A stretch of 53,021 bases of DNA from Helicobacteraceae bacterium (lineage in GTDB: Bacteria; Campylobacterota; Campylobacteria; Campylobacterales; Helicobacteraceae): assembly GCA_900770765.1 (NCBI GenBank), contig CAAGLK010000101.1:1-53021 (forward strand), read 5' to 3'. Shown one piece after another: positions 1 through 8,384 of this stretch. The position numbers were made by a program, and so were the translations under genes. The notes beneath the pieces are model-generated. The model had not been told where the DNA came from, did no database searches, and saw only the letters and a list, made by a program, of their open reading frames with translations. Each line of letters starts with the position of its first letter. The stretch's first letter is position 1.

Positions 1-878
1 AAAATATAAAAGTAAAACAATTTTTTTATTTTCCCAAAAATCTAAAAATTTTATGTTAAAAAAAACCCCCCCCCCCCGAAAAGATTCCATCAGTTTTTTT
101 ATTCCCCACTACGCTAAATATTTTAAATCAGCATAATCATACCTTAACAATCCCATCTAATATTTTGATTAAACAAAGTTTGCAAGAATGCAAGATAAAC
201 AAAGATAATTTTGATTTAATTTTATGGTTTGGAATCCCAAGTGAGCGAAGAGAATGGGTAGAAGCAAAAGATGGAATCCTAAAAATAATAGAACAATATT
301 TACTATATTTTAACTCCATAAAAATCTATTTAGATGGCTTAACCGCCTTTGAAAACGCACCTTTTAATACTCCATTTCCAATTTTACATAAAGAATTAAT
401 TGAGAATTTAAACACATTAAATAAAAATGGTAAAAAAGTAGAAGCCATATCGCTACACGGAGCTACTTATAAACTTAAAATTAGCTATTTTTCAAGCGTA
501 GATTGCGCTATAACTGAAAGTTCTTCTACCGGAATCGTGCCTTTAGATATTTATAGAAGTGATAATTGCGTCCTTTTTGGTCCTATTTTTTATAACACAG
601 AGCTTGTAAGCTATATCCCACAAAATGCAAAAATTGCAAATGAAAATCTAATAAAAATTGTAAATTTTAAACAATTTGGATATTTTAAATATCACATCCC
701 TTGGCAACATTTATATAATCTAAGTGCAGATATTTTAGAAAAAATAAAACAAGTTAAAATCACTAGACTTCAAGTGCCACCAATGGAGCAAATTTTACTA
801 AAAGCAGATTCCAATGCCCAAGTGCATAAAAATAATATTTTCACAAAATTAGCTAGAATCTTTAAAATACCTACCTAA
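1..878 (+). CDS. Glycan-biosynthesis-type protein, 5'-truncated and out of frame at a C12 tract
   Basis: The gene enters from the left edge. From base 2 one frame is open through an ATG at 53 into the C tract and stops at 134. The frame after the tract is open from 60 to 878. With 11 instead of 12 C the two join as ...TPPPPEKIPSVFLF..., so this copy is OFF by one base. Without that change, translation could only restart internally, for example at the TTG at 165 (237 residues). The C-terminal part has the segment AITESSSTGIVPLDIY followed by LFGP, which looks like a sugar- or nucleotide-binding region of a capsule/LPS enzyme, but I do not recognise the family. It converges with the FkbM gene: the two 3' ends overlap by 8 bases. 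Gene presence is secure, function is not. Confidence 0.6.
66..77 (+). repeat. C12 homopolymer tract (coding, phase variation)
   Basis: Twelve consecutive C in the first gene, flanked by A5 and GAA. Long poly-C/G runs in Campylobacter and Helicobacter surface genes change length by slipped-strand mispairing. At 12 C the upstream frame hits TAA at 134; at 11 C it enters the 600-codon-scale downstream frame. The OFF state follows directly from the sequence; actual variability is inferred from the tract type. Confidence 0.85.
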
Positions 879-1977
879 CTTCGCAAAATAGCAAAATCTC
901 AGTGGCGATTTGCCCATCTGTTGGCTTACAAATCTTAAACTTATAGCCTAAATTTAGAGATTCTAAAAACGGCTTAATTTCAAAAAAATCACTTGCTTTG
1001 TGATAAATGCTAAGTAGCATCGCTGGCTTTTGCGTCTTTATCGTCTCTAATGCTCCTTTTAAAAACTCCATTTCATAGCCCTCAATATCCACTTTAATAA
1101 ACCCGACCTCTAAATTATGCTCCTTAACAAAAGAATCTAAAGTAATCACAGAAACTCTCTCTATCTCTGCATTTTTTGCATTATTATCAATGCTAGACCC
1201 ACCGCCATTAATGGCGATTTCCACGCTTCCACACTCCGCACCCAGCGCATTTTTAAGCGGCACTATGTTTTGTGCGTTATTTAATTCTATTGTTTTTAAA
1301 AGCATTTCATAATTATCGCTTACCGCTTCAAAGGAATACACGCTTTTATTTGTGTATTTTGATAAAATTAACGCACTATCACCGATAAATCCGCCAACAT
1401 CAATGATATTTTTATTAATTAACGCCGCCTTATTTTCTATCATATCTAAGCAGTGATTATAAAAAAACACGCCAACTTCAAAAATCCGCTTCGGTAAAAA
1501 ATACCCACCATAAAAATAGCAATTTTCGCCCACTTTTATAATGTTTGGATAAAACTCCCTTTCTAATCGCTTGAGTTTTTCTCTCTCGCCTTTTGTGATA
1601 TTAAACCACTTTTTATTTCCTTGCATTAAAACTAGCCTTGAGATAGTGCGATTTACGCAATTTATGCTTTTTGTATCTAAATTTTTGCAAAGCCTCTCTA
1701 TTTTATCTTTTAAGTTTTTATCACTTTTAAAGGATTCCGCTAAGCCTTGTGCCATCGTGTGTGTGCAGTCTAAAAAGTTGCACTTTTGCCTTGTTAGCTT
1801 AAAAAACTCTTTAGATTCCACATTTTTCTTAAATAGTGGAATCCCAAGCAAATATATAACGCATTTAGCGACATTTTCATAAACGAAAGCCTTTTTTAAA
1901 ACTTCAATTCCTAAAAAGCAAACTCGCCTTTTAATAACCCTACCTAACTCATCTCTTGCGATTTTAACCCTTATCAT
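871..1977 (-). CDS. FkbM-family SAM-dependent methyltransferase
   Basis: The 368-residue protein has a SAM-binding motif IIDVGGFIGD at residues 191-200, an acidic strand end SFEAV about 20 residues later, and the FkbM hallmark FIKVDIEGYE near 293-302. The first ~180 residues are not part of the methyltransferase fold and are unassigned. FkbM enzymes O-methylate sugars or other small molecules, so a role in methylating the glycan made by the neighbouring glycosyltransferases is likely. It is the last gene of a minus-strand operon, with its start overlapping the stop of the GT4 gene by 4 bases (ATGA), which suggests translational coupling. Family is certain; substrate is unknown. Confidence 0.85.
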   Translation of the reverse strand: MIRVKIARDELGRVIKRRVCFLGIEVLKKAFVYENVAKCVIYLLGIPLFKKNVESKEFFKLTRQKCNFLDCTHTMAQGLAESFKSDKNLKDKIERLCKNLDTKSINCVNRTISRLVLMQGNKKWFNITKGEREKLKRLEREFYPNIIKVGENCYFYGGYFLPKRIFEVGVFFYNHCLDMIENKAALINKNIIDVGGFIGDSALILSKYTNKSVYSFEAVSDNYEMLLKTIELNNAQNIVPLKNALGAECGSVEIAINGGGSSIDNNAKNAEIERVSVITLDSFVKEHNLEVGFIKVDIEGYEMEFLKGALETIKTQKPAMLLSIYHKASDFFEIKPFLESLNLGYKFKICKPTDGQIATEILLFCEVR

Positions 1978-3107
1978 TTACACTCCTTTATTTGCTTAAT
2001 TGCTTCTTGCCATTTTTGTAAAATTGCACTTTTGCTAAATTTCTCTTGTGCTATCCTTTTAGATTCCGCCCCTAAACTTTGCCGCAAATTCTCATCACTC
2101 ATTAAAGTCTTTAAGCGTTCCGCATAGGATTCTAGCTTACCATCTTTAATTAAAAATCCATTTTTATCTATAACTTCTCTAGGACCACTTAAAATATCAA
2201 AAGAAATAAGCGGCATCCCATAAGATGCAGCCTCTAATAAAACCATAGGAAGCCCCTCAAATAAGGAAGTCATCGCATAAATGCTAGCATTTTTATACTC
2301 ATTTTCTACCTTATTTGTAAAAGGCTTTAAAATAATGGAATCTTGCAAATTTAACGCCGCAATTTGTGCTTCCAACTCATCTTTTAACTCACCTTCGCCT
2401 ACGATATGTAGCTTCCACTCTTTAAAGTTAGAATCCATTTTTATTAGATTCCACGCTTCTATAAGCCGACAAAAGCCCTTTTGCACATTTAGCCGCCCTA
2501 TGCTTAAAACCACTTTTTTAGAATAATCACAGCTACTAGCTGGAATCTCTGGTAAAAAGTTAGGAATCACAAAAAATTTATTTTGTGGATAAAGATTCTT
2601 ATAATCTTGCCTCTCTTTGCTTACTAAAAGGGCGATATTTTTATAAACGCTTAAATCTAGCTTTTTATACACTTCAAAATTATTATGAACGCATTTTATA
2701 TAATCGCATTTAGAAGCGTTTAGGATTCCACTAAGTAGCGTTTTATTTTCATTATCGATTATAAAATCTGGCTTTTCTTTAATAATAAATCTCTTAAATT
2801 CCCACTTTCTTAAACGCAAAATTACAGCATTTACAGCCTTTATAAATTGTCTAACGCACAATATTTCAAAAAGCAGTTTTAAAATAGCATTTTTTGGTCG
2901 CTTAAAGTTTATAAACCCTCTGCGCCTAAACAGCTTTACCTTAGAATCTAACTTATATGGAATCTTATAAAAAGAGTCTAAAAAGCTATAAATAATAACG
3001 CTATATTTGCTCCCATCCGCAGTGGCGAAGGCGTTGGCTAAGTTTGCCACCACTCGCTCTAATCCGCCCACAACGCTTAAGTTATTTACGATAATTACAA
3101 GTTTCAT
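1974..3107 (-). CDS. GT4-family glycosyltransferase
   Basis: This 377-residue protein has the GT-B layout of family GT4. The N-terminal Rossmann half begins VIIVNNLSVVGGLERVV, with the GG loop that contacts the donor. The C-terminal half has SIGRLNVQKGF, then HIVGEGELKDEL, and the E-x7-E type motif SLFEGLPMVLLEA near residue 290. The enzyme would transfer a sugar from a nucleotide donor with retention of configuration, on the cytoplasmic face of the membrane. It lies between a GT2 and an FkbM gene with 4-base overlaps at both ends, so it is part of one polysaccharide operon. Donor and acceptor cannot be read from the sequence. Confidence 0.88.
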   Translation of the reverse strand: MKLVIIVNNLSVVGGLERVVANLANAFATADGSKYSVIIYSFLDSFYKIPYKLDSKVKLFRRRGFINFKRPKNAILKLLFEILCVRQFIKAVNAVILRLRKWEFKRFIIKEKPDFIIDNENKTLLSGILNASKCDYIKCVHNNFEVYKKLDLSVYKNIALLVSKERQDYKNLYPQNKFFVIPNFLPEIPASSCDYSKKVVLSIGRLNVQKGFCRLIEAWNLIKMDSNFKEWKLHIVGEGELKDELEAQIAALNLQDSIILKPFTNKVENEYKNASIYAMTSLFEGLPMVLLEAASYGMPLISFDILSGPREVIDKNGFLIKDGKLESYAERLKTLMSDENLRQSLGAESKRIAQEKFSKSAILQKWQEAIKQIKECK

Positions 3108-4048
3108 TTAAGATTCCACCTATTTTTAAGCCACACAAGATAAATTTTTATCCTATATTTTAGCCCGAAACTGCAAATAATTTGAACGCAATTTTTATCA
3201 CCTAAATTTAAATATCTATCTTTTAAAAATACATAAATTTTCCGCCTTAAATCGCGGCTAGAATCCTTAAACAACTCTAAAATACCTTTAAAATCATTTT
3301 TTAAAAGTAGGATTCTAAGCCTAGAGCCTAAGCCTAGCTTAAGAGCTGGATATTTTTCTAAATATAGTGGCAAATATTTTATAAGCAAATTTTCAGTTTT
3401 TGTATAAATTTCACCCCATTTTTGCGTAGCGCTAAGGCTTGAATTATGCTTCCTATAAGTGTATAAAACTTCATTTATACAGCCTATTTTGCCAACTAGC
3501 CCAAACCTTAGCCAGAAGTCATAATCTTCTACTTTAAACTCCGCTTCATTATATCCGCCAACTTCACTAGCCACACAAGCTCTATATAAAAAACAGCAAT
3601 TTATGCAATTTCGCTCCAGCAGTTCGCCCACCTCGCCACTTACGCACTCTTTAGCAATTTTGCCATTAATTTCTATAACTTCATAATCAGCACATACTAA
3701 AGCCTTTTTGGGATTCTTACCTAAATACTCCACCATTTTTTCTAAAGCGTCTTTGTGATAATAGTTATCATCGCTACTCCAGGTTAGAAACTCACCACTT
3801 GCCGCTTGGAATCCTATATTTAGCGACTTTGGCAGCTTTTGATTTGTTTTATTATTTATAATCTTTACCCTAGAATCTAGCTTTGCATATTTTTCTATTA
3901 TCTCTGGCGTAGAGTCGCTAGAGCAGTCATTTATTATAATTAATTCTAAGTTTTTATAGCTTTGATTTAAAATGCTTTCAATGGATTCTTTTATAAATTC
4001 CTCTCCATTAAAGGTAGGTAAAACAACGCTAATAAGCATATTTTCCAT
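3104..4048 (-). CDS. GT2-family glycosyltransferase
   Basis: 314 residues with a classic GT-A domain: ISVVLPTFNGEEFI at the N-terminus, IIINDCSSDSTPEII (nucleotide binding), and SSDDNYY in the metal-binding D-x-D position. A downstream KVEDYDFWLRF matches the catalytic E-D region. The C-terminal ~90 residues are basic and probably membrane-associated. The start shown overlaps the wecB-like stop; an alternative ATG three codons in (4039) gives the more typical start MLISVVLPTFNG. Cotranscribed with wecB upstream and GT4 downstream. If wecB switches off, distal expression may fall through polarity; that is inference. Confidence 0.88.
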   Translation of the reverse strand: MENMLISVVLPTFNGEEFIKESIESILNQSYKNLELIIINDCSSDSTPEIIEKYAKLDSRVKIINNKTNQKLPKSLNIGFQAASGEFLTWSSDDNYYHKDALEKMVEYLGKNPKKALVCADYEVIEINGKIAKECVSGEVGELLERNCINCCFLYRACVASEVGGYNEAEFKVEDYDFWLRFGLVGKIGCINEVLYTYRKHNSSLSATQKWGEIYTKTENLLIKYLPLYLEKYPALKLGLGSRLRILLLKNDFKGILELFKDSSRDLRRKIYVFLKDRYLNLGDKNCVQIICSFGLKYRIKIYLVWLKNRWNLK

Positions 4049-5142
4049 TAAAAAACTCCTTTATAATTTGTGCTATTTTTTCGCTAGATTTACCATCGCC
4101 ATAAGGGTTTTTTGCATTTATGCGGATATTATTTTCTAAAATCTCGCTTGCTTCTTTAATGATTTTTTCCTTATCCGCACCAACTAATTTTGCAAACCTA
4201 GCCTCTATCCCCTCTTTTCTCTCTGTTTCATAACGCAGCACTAAAAGTGGAGTGCCAAAGCTAGGCGCTTCTTCTTGGATTCCGCCGCTATCGGTTAATA
4301 TCAAATCCGCCTTTTGCATAATATAAACTAAATGCGGATAAGGCAAAGAATCCATTAATAAAATATTTTCTACGCCGCTTAATTTTTGCTTAACTTTATT
4401 ATAAACATTAGGATTAGGATGAAGTGGGATTATAAAAATGCAGTCGCTAAATTTTATCGCTAGTGTAGAAATAGCTTCAATTATAGATTCTAGCCTCTTT
4501 CCGTGATTTTCCCTCCTATGTGCTGTAATAAGGATAATCTTATTGTGTGTGTGTGTGTGTGTGTAAGCTTTCTAAGAATTTCTCTGCATCTAAAATTGCT
4601 TCTTTATTTAATGAAAATAGCGCATCAATTCCCGTATTTCCTACCACAAATATATTTTTATTAATATTTTCTTTAATCAATGCGCGTTTTGCGGAATCCG
4701 TGGGGGCAAAGTGAAGCGTGGCGATTCTCGCTATCATTTGTCGCAGCGCTTCTTCGGGATATGGTTCAAATAAATCATAGCTTCTTAAGCCAGATTCCAC
4801 ATAAAAAAGAGGGATTTTATTATAAAAACTAGCCAATGCCCCACAAAACGCACTTAGCGTATCGCCTTGCACCACACAAGCATCAATTTTTGCGGTTTTA
4901 AAAATATCTACTATAGCGTTTAAGATTCTAGCTTGCGTATCACACAACCCTTGATTATCTTGCATTATGTTTAAGTTAAAATCCGCCAAGATTCCAAAGA
5001 ATCCCAAAGCTTGATTTGATAACTCCTTTTGCTGCTCGGTATTACACACAAGCACTTTATAAGACTTTCTTAATTCTAAAATCACAGGTGCTAACTTAAT
5101 AGCCTCTGGCCTTGTGCCTAAAATCACCAAAATTTTTTTCAT
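4029..5142 (-). CDS. wecB: UDP-GlcNAc 2-epimerase (non-hydrolysing), out of frame at an (AC)10 repeat
   Basis: The 5' part (from ATG 5142, with AAGG just upstream; a TTG lies one codon earlier) encodes ILVILGTRPEAIKLAPVI, the epimerase N-terminus. It reads ...SLHTHTHTQ and stops at 4540 just after an AC repeat. The rest continues in another frame: ILITAHRRENHGKRLESI, then LTDSGGIQEEAPSFGTP, both epimerase signatures. Eleven or eight AC units would join them into about 372 residues, the usual family length; ten units leave it OFF. The enzyme interconverts UDP-GlcNAc and UDP-ManNAc, supplying ManNAc for the adjacent transferases. It is the first gene of the minus-strand operon 5142-871. Confidence 0.85.
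4545..4564 (-). repeat. (GT)10 / (AC)10 dinucleotide repeat inside wecB
   Basis: Ten GT units on the plus strand (AC on the coding strand) lie at codon ~195 of the epimerase, between the two Rossmann halves. The encoded linker is His-Thr repeats. Frame arithmetic: with n AC units the downstream frame is entered when 2n-1 is divisible by 3, so n = 8 or 11 is ON and n = 10 is OFF. A tract of this purity inside an enzyme gene is a strong sign of a contingency locus. Confidence 0.88.
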
Positions 5143-5193
5143 CAATTACCTTAAAACTTTTTTCGCAAAATTATAAAATAAATTTATAAAATT

Positions 5194-5202
5194 TGCTAAA
5201 AT
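5194..5202 (+). promoter_or_regulatory. Extended -10 promoter for pyruvyl transferase 1
   Basis: TGCTAAAAT lies 24 bases before the ATG at 5226, followed by AAAGGAT as ribosome binding site. Campylobacterota sigma-70 promoters typically have an extended -10 and a poorly conserved -35. The same TGCTAAAAT word stands before the paralogue at 9212, which supports it. The 80-base gap also has to hold the divergent wecB promoter. Confidence 0.55.
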
Positions 5203-5225
5203 ATGCACTTTTTTAAAGGATAAAA

Positions 5226-6317
5226 ATGTTTATTTTAAAGCCAAAACACTTAACAAACAAATTAAAAGAATCCCAAAAGCCACTAGAATCCAAGTTTTTA
5301 GACCTACAAACACAGCAAATTTTAGATAATCTAAAGCCACAAAAGGACTTAAGCCCAAAGGATAATGAATTTATATTAATGTCTTATAACAGCCTTTTAT
5401 CAAATATAGGCTACGCAAATTTAGGCAACCACATACAAACAATAGCTGCTAAAAATGCCCTAGAATCCTTAAGCGCCAAAAATACTTATAATTATTTTGA
5501 CCTAGATAATCTTAACTTTTTTAAACCGCATTTAATCGGCAATTATGTGGGGGGGGGGGGGCAAATATGCGTTATGCAAAGCTGGTTTTCTGACTCCCTT
5601 AGATTCCTCCCAAGCGCGCATTTATTCCCACTTTTTATAGGCACACATTTAATAGACAAAGCTCAAAGATTTTTACTATATTTTAACTCCATTTATCCAG
5701 CGTATTTTAAGGATAAAGAAATAGGCTGTAGAGATTTATACACACTTGATTTTTGTAAAAAAATGGGCTTTAATGCTTATTTTTCTCGCTGCCTTACGCT
5801 AACACTGCCAAAGCGAGAAGAGACAAAAGAGCAAAATCAAATTTTTCTAACAAATTTAGAAGAGCACCACATCGCCTTATTACCACAGCACATTAAACAA
5901 AATGCGATAAAAATAAATCAAAGAGAAGTAAAGCTAGAGGATTCTTATAGCGAAGAAAGCTATTTTAACAAAGCGCAAGAGACGCTAGATTTATATAAAA
6001 ATAAAGCAAAGCTAGTTATCACAAGCGCACTTCACTGCGCCGCCCCTTGCGTAGCGATGGGGATTCCAACTATTCTAATAGCAAAGGATGAAGAAAATTT
6101 CACAAGATTTAGCGCATTAGATGGAATCTTAAAAATACACACAGAAAAAGACTTAAAAGAAGCTAAAAATTACGAAGTAGAATCCAAAAATATAGAATCC
6201 CTAAAACAAGCCATGCTTAAAAACTTACGCCTAAGCATAAATAAATTATGCAAAAAAGAAGTGGATTTAAAGGAACTACAAGAGATAAGGGAATTTATAG
6301 CGAATTTTAAGGCGTAG
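5226..6317 (+). CDS. Polysaccharide pyruvyl transferase family protein (copy 1, ON)
   Basis: 363 residues. Family features: NIGYANLGNHIQTIAAKNAL near residue 60 (donor-binding loop region), GCRDLYTLDFCKKMGF mid-protein, SRCLTLTLP, and the C-terminal VITSALHCAAPCVAMGIP where the conserved S/H lie. Members transfer pyruvate ketals onto sugars or, in variants, act as glycosyltransferases; the substrate here is unknown. A G13 run at 5549-5561 encodes four glycines before QICVMQ and is in frame, so this copy is ON. It stands alone on the plus strand between two minus-strand glycan operons, with its own promoter. A second, frameshifted copy lies at 9246-10321; the two share a perfectly identical 61-base block. 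Confidence 0.8.
   Translation: MFILKPKHLTNKLKESQKPLESKFLDLQTQQILDNLKPQKDLSPKDNEFILMSYNSLLSNIGYANLGNHIQTIAAKNALESLSAKNTYNYFDLDNLNFFKPHLIGNYVGGGGQICVMQSWFSDSLRFLPSAHLFPLFIGTHLIDKAQRFLLYFNSIYPAYFKDKEIGCRDLYTLDFCKKMGFNAYFSRCLTLTLPKREETKEQNQIFLTNLEEHHIALLPQHIKQNAIKINQREVKLEDSYSEESYFNKAQETLDLYKNKAKLVITSALHCAAPCVAMGIPTILIAKDEENFTRFSALDGILKIHTEKDLKEAKNYEVESKNIESLKQAMLKNLRLSINKLCKKEVDLKELQEIREFIANFKA
5549..5561 (+). repeat. G13 homopolymer tract inside pyruvyl transferase 1
   Basis: Thirteen G encode Val-Gly4 at about residue 110. The paralogue has EAGGQICIMQ at the same place without a long G run, so the tract is an expansion specific to this copy. Gain or loss of one G would truncate the protein shortly after, giving ON/OFF switching. 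Confidence 0.88.
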
Positions 6318-6341
6318 AGATTACCAAAAGCGCCCCACTGC

Positions 6342-6478
6342 GTCATTGCGAGGGAGCGTAGCGACCGAAGCAATCCACACCTTAAAATAACTAGCAAATC
6401 CAAATCGTGGATTGCCACGAGTTGCTATCGCAACTCTCGCAATGACAAAAGAGAATACACTGCAAGTCTCGCAATGAC
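6342..6478. repeat. Cluster of GTCATTGCGAG...GCAATCC palindromic repeats
   Basis: Between copy 1 and the HtrL gene lie two full elements and one partial one. The first (6342-6378) runs GTCATTGCGAG to AAGCAATCCAC. The second (6407-6446) is in the opposite orientation with an inner hairpin GAGTTGC-TAT-CGCAACTC. A partial copy at 6461-6478 ends in CTCGCAATGAC. The same unit occurs in the coding regions of an acetyltransferase (17753-17791) and pseF (30727-30835), and in the 49.7-50.0 kb gap. They may act as a bidirectional transcription barrier between the convergent genes, but no clear T-run follows. Confidence 0.8.
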
Positions 6479-7425
6479 TAAATAGAATCCTTCTTAAAAA
6501 TTTTTAAATAACAATAGCGCACAAACTCCTTAAAGGCTAGTAAATACTCCCTAGATTCCACCGCCTTTTTGTAATTTTCCTTTGCCACTCTATAAGCTAA
6601 AGTATTTTTAAGATTCCGCTCTAATGTTTTACAAATCTCTTGTGGTATAAAAAGCTCTAGCGAGTCAAACCACTCCGGGCAATTCTTAGCGATATTATAA
6701 AATTGCGGATAATTCCTATAACACCATAAAAGTAAAATCTGGTCATCGTCAAAAATATTTAGAGAGCTAAAAGCATTTAAGGCTTCTCTAAAATGCTCCC
6801 TAAACCGCTCCCACGCCGCCACACCTCCATAAAGCAAGCCGCCTTGGAAGCATACGCTCATATCAAAATAAATTTGTGCTAAACTCTTACCCCTATCATC
6901 GCCCACTTTAAAAAAGTGCATTTTATCTTTATCTAAAGGCGGCGTAATAAGCGTAAAATTAAATTGCCCTTTATTAGTAAAATACTTCCCGCCATGATTA
7001 AAGCCAAAGTCAAGCCACAAAACATTATCACCCACAATTCCACGCGACTTCGCATCGCATACAAAAAAAGGCTTAAGCCACATAAGATAGCAATAAAGCG
7101 GCGAAATGCACTCTATATTATTAGGATTCCTTCTACCTTTGCCTTGATTATAATCCTTAAAAACTCTTTCTATTTTTTCTAAAGATTCCGCTTCAAAGCT
7201 CTCTAATGGCTTTACTATAATCGTAGTTTTTGCCTCTAAGCCGTGTGCCGCCCTTAAGCTTAGAATCTTATCTTTATAATCTTGTGTGGTGTAAATTATA
7301 AAATGATTTTTGATTCCAGCTAAAAATGAAAAATACTCAAAATACTTAGAATCATCTCTTTTAAAATCATCTAGCAACTCTCTTTTAATATCATAAAATG
7401 CACTAACAATGCTAATTTCACTCAT
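6478..7425 (-). CDS. HtrL/WlaTC-family glycosyltransferase-like protein
   Basis: 315 residues from ATG 7425, chosen over an in-frame ATG seven codons upstream because AAAGGAT stands 6 bases before it and it follows the GT32 stop directly. Features: SIVSAFYDIKRE at the start, IIYTTQDYKDKI, LWLDFGFNHGGKYF, FQGGLLYGGVAAWERF and FDDDQILLLWCYR. This pattern (YDI-R, strand with LDFG, GG-AW, DDQ-LL) matches the HtrL/WlaTC family found in LPS core and capsule loci. Last gene of the minus-strand run 9160-6478. The function as a sugar transferase is a family-level inference. Confidence 0.7.
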   Translation of the reverse strand: MSEISIVSAFYDIKRELLDDFKRDDSKYFEYFSFLAGIKNHFIIYTTQDYKDKILSLRAAHGLEAKTTIIVKPLESFEAESLEKIERVFKDYNQGKGRRNPNNIECISPLYCYLMWLKPFFVCDAKSRGIVGDNVLWLDFGFNHGGKYFTNKGQFNFTLITPPLDKDKMHFFKVGDDRGKSLAQIYFDMSVCFQGGLLYGGVAAWERFREHFREALNAFSSLNIFDDDQILLLWCYRNYPQFYNIAKNCPEWFDSLELFIPQEICKTLERNLKNTLAYRVAKENYKKAVESREYLLAFKEFVRYCYLKIFKKDSI

Positions 7426-7427
7426 AA

Positions 7428-8384
7428 TTAATCCTTTAAAACACAATAAAGTAAGGAATCTTTAGGTAATTCCTTAAAATGCGTAAGTTTATGCAAAAAA
7501 CTCTTTTTAAAAATCTCATTTTTTAAACCATCACTATAAGGGCTTTTTGCAAAATATTGCAATAAATGCAAATCTGTATCATTATAAGAAGAATCCACAA
7601 TTTCCCCAAACTCCCCACTTCTCTTTAAAAGCTCAAAAATTATTTGAAAGGTAAAATAATAGCCATACTTATCTTGTGCTTCCCAATAGCTTAATAAAAT
7701 ATCTTTTAGCGCACACACAAGCGGATTCCTAGCATTTGCCACTATAAAAGAGTTTAGCATCTTAACTAAAAAATCATCTTCCCAGCAAAAGTAATTATAA
7801 TCAAAGCTAACCCACTTTTTATAATCACTAGGCGGAATCTTAGAGCGATAAAAGGCAAAAAAGTCTTTTTTTAAAATTTTAGTTGGAATCTTAGCGCTTA
7901 AAAATATAGACGCATCCACCCACACGCCACCATAAACGCTTAATAAACACACTCTTAAAAGGTCAGAAAAACTCGTAATAGGCTTTTTAGCAAAGCCTTC
8001 TCTCTCTAGCTTTTGCCACACAAAAGGCGGTAAATCTAAATAATCTTTAATATTATTTTTATCTAAAATTATAATTTTATGCGTCCTTTGCATTTGATTT
8101 TGCACGGATTCTAGGCATTTTTGCGTATATTTAGGGGCGGATTCTACACCTTGATACCAAAACTGCCAGACAATGTTAGAATCCTTAAAATCAACTTTAG
8201 GTTTTAACTCCCATTTTTTTAACTCTCCATTTAAATAAGGCTTCACAAAGTTTTTTTCTAAAGATTCCGCCACTTTTGCATGGTCAATTTTATATCTTAA
8301 TCTCCCCTTAACGCTTCGCCGCAGAGACTTAAAAGGGATAAACTTAGATAAAAAATAGCAAAACTCATTTTCATAGAATCTCAT
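7428..8384 (-). CDS. Capsular polysaccharide synthesis / GT32-like glycosyltransferase
   Basis: 318 residues. Typical signatures of the capsular-synthesis (GT32-like) fold are IVWQFWYQGVESAP near residue 70, the ring SDLLRVCLLSVYGGVWVDAS with the metal-binding D-x-D-like VDAS end, and a downstream PLVCALKDILLSYW. The N-terminus is basic, consistent with peripheral membrane attachment. It overlaps the GT25 gene upstream by 4 bases and is directly followed by the HtrL-like gene. It likely adds one sugar to the same surface glycan; donor not deducible. Confidence 0.8.
   Translation of the reverse strand: MRFYENEFCYFLSKFIPFKSLRRSVKGRLRYKIDHAKVAESLEKNFVKPYLNGELKKWELKPKVDFKDSNIVWQFWYQGVESAPKYTQKCLESVQNQMQRTHKIIILDKNNIKDYLDLPPFVWQKLEREGFAKKPITSFSDLLRVCLLSVYGGVWVDASIFLSAKIPTKILKKDFFAFYRSKIPPSDYKKWVSFDYNYFCWEDDFLVKMLNSFIVANARNPLVCALKDILLSYWEAQDKYGYYFTFQIIFELLKRSGEFGEIVDSSYNDTDLHLLQYFAKSPYSDGLKNEIFKKSFLHKLTHFKELPKDSLLYCVLKD

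Noticed and set aside
6342..6478. CRISPR array
   Set aside because: The repeats are palindromic, in both orientations, with irregular spacing and no uniform spacers; no cas genes in the window.
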